Below are positions 4,859 to 5,465 of a DNA stretch of 5,465 nt, one piece after another. A program made the translations under genes and the position numbers. Under the pieces are notes generated by a model, which saw only the letters and a list, made by a program, of their open reading frames with translations, made no database searches and was not told where the DNA came from. The stretch is from an uncultured Pseudomonadota bacterium (GTDB lineage Bacteria > Pseudomonadota > Alphaproteobacteria > RF32 > CAG-239): contig CADBPX010000008.1 of assembly GCA_902796625.1 (NCBI GenBank), forward strand, positions 1 through 5,465, read 5' to 3'. Position 1 is the first letter of the stretch. Each line of letters opens with the position of its first letter.

Positions 4859-5465
4859 ATGAAAGATCAATTCAAAAATCTTTTAAGAAAAAAAGATGAT
4901 TTCTGGTGCAGTATTTTCTGCGCGCTTTATTTGCGATATCATCAAACTGTTGCGACACCGATGAATGCCGAAGATATTGTGGATAAATCCGATGTCGACG
5001 AACTGAGTAAATTGTGCTACGAAACAGAGCTGATTTACCCCCGAATGCGGCAAATTTATAATGACGTCAAACAGCTGTACCAAACTCGTTCACCATTGTG
5101 GCGTTACCACTTTGTGGATGCTGTGGCCAAGTTAATGATGCTCAAATTACAGCCATCTTCTGATCCTCAGACATTATGTTTTGCCTACTTATGCTCCATG
5201 GAAGCAAAATCATTCAAAGTAACTGATTTAATTGCTTCTCTTGATCAGAAACATCAGCAACTTCATACCATACTGCAACACAAGGAAAACACTCTTTTCC
5301 GCAATATGGTCTTAATACTTGAAGTTGAAACCGGCAAAGAGCTTTACTATAAAATTCCCCAGCGATGCGATTTTCGTGAACTGCTTGAATTTTATATTCC
5401 GATCTGCGGTAGCAACAAACTGCAACAAATCATCTCTAAAGCCTGCACGGCTGATGTTAAGCTGA
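4859..5465 (+). CDS. Hypothetical protein, 3' end outside window
   Basis: An open frame runs from ATG 4859 to the right edge without a stop: 202 complete codons beginning MKDQFKNLLRKKDD. I do not recognise the family. The visible part looks soluble and mainly helical: no signal peptide, no membrane segment long enough to be confident, and many Gln, Leu and Lys residues, for example LDQKHQQLHTILQHKEN at 128-144. It has eight Cys (17, 21, 53, 107, 112, 170, 183, 196) that do not form an obvious zinc-finger spacing; the closest are C-x3-C (17-21) and C-x4-C (107-112). Codon use and base composition resemble the neighbours, so I see no sign of recent transfer. A strong promoter lies just upstream, but no clear Shine-Dalgarno sequence precedes the ATG, so the start could be further in (an in-frame ATG lies at residue 35). 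The gene being real is likely from its length, codon texture and promoter; its function is unknown. Confidence 0.75.
   Translation, partial: MKDQFKNLLRKKDDFWCSIFCALYLRYHQTVATPMNAEDIVDKSDVDELSKLCYETELIYPRMRQIYNDVKQLYQTRSPLWRYHFVDAVAKLMMLKLQPSSDPQTLCFAYLCSMEAKSFKVTDLIASLDQKHQQLHTILQHKENTLFRNMVLILEVETGKELYYKIPQRCDFRELLEFYIPICGSNKLQQIISKACTADVKL

Noticed and set aside
4883..5083. Open frame of 66 codons on the minus strand
   Set aside because: It is antisense to the longer, promoter-led hypothetical gene and has no ribosome binding site I can see.

Overview
The window reads as ordinary chromosome from an AT-rich (roughly 40% GC by eye) Gram-negative bacterium. The evidence is two recognisable enzymes of Kdo/lipid A assembly, WaaA (Kdo transferase) and LpxK (lipid A 4'-kinase). 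They sit directly behind a DUF374-family acyltransferase, and the order DUF374-waaA-lpxK is the arrangement I associate with alphaproteobacteria. An AT-rich, perhaps host-associated or uncultured alphaproteobacterium is my best guess, but that is inference. I see no tRNA, rRNA, CRISPR array, insertion sequence or phage gene.

Layout. Positions 1-506 (+) hold the C-terminal third of a MATE-type multidrug/cation efflux transporter cut by the window edge. Convergent with it, and overlapping its end by 11 bp, is a complete gene on the minus strand (1671-496). It encodes a 391-residue FAD/NAD(P)/Fe-S oxidoreductase like the PreT subunit of bacterial dihydropyrimidine dehydrogenase, without its usual PreA partner in view. 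A 132-bp AT-rich divergent intergenic region (1672-1803) separates it from a tight plus-strand operon: DUF374 acyltransferase (1804-2559), waaA (2560-3837, starting on the base after the previous stop) and lpxK (3824-4780, overlapping waaA by 14 bp). A near-consensus sigma70-type promoter (TTGACA, 17-nt spacer, TTTAAT) begins 3 nt after the lpxK stop. It leads into an unrecognised protein gene (4859 to the window end, 202 codons visible, no stop reached).

How the genes work together. LpxK phosphorylates the 4' position of the tetraacyl disaccharide to make lipid IVA. WaaA then adds Kdo from CMP-Kdo. The DUF374 protein is a plausible late (secondary) acyltransferase acting on the Kdo-bearing product, as described for the DUF374 member LpxJ. 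The three would therefore cover consecutive steps at the cytoplasmic face of the inner membrane. Neither the transporter fragment, the oxidoreductase nor the terminal hypothetical gene has an obvious link to this pathway.

Nothing here amounts to a clear new system. The points most worth a second look are the unknown terminal gene with its strong private promoter, the orphan PreT-like protein, the DUF374 enzyme's role in lipid A acylation, and a perfect 10-bp palindrome lying over the predicted -10 of the lipid A operon promoter.
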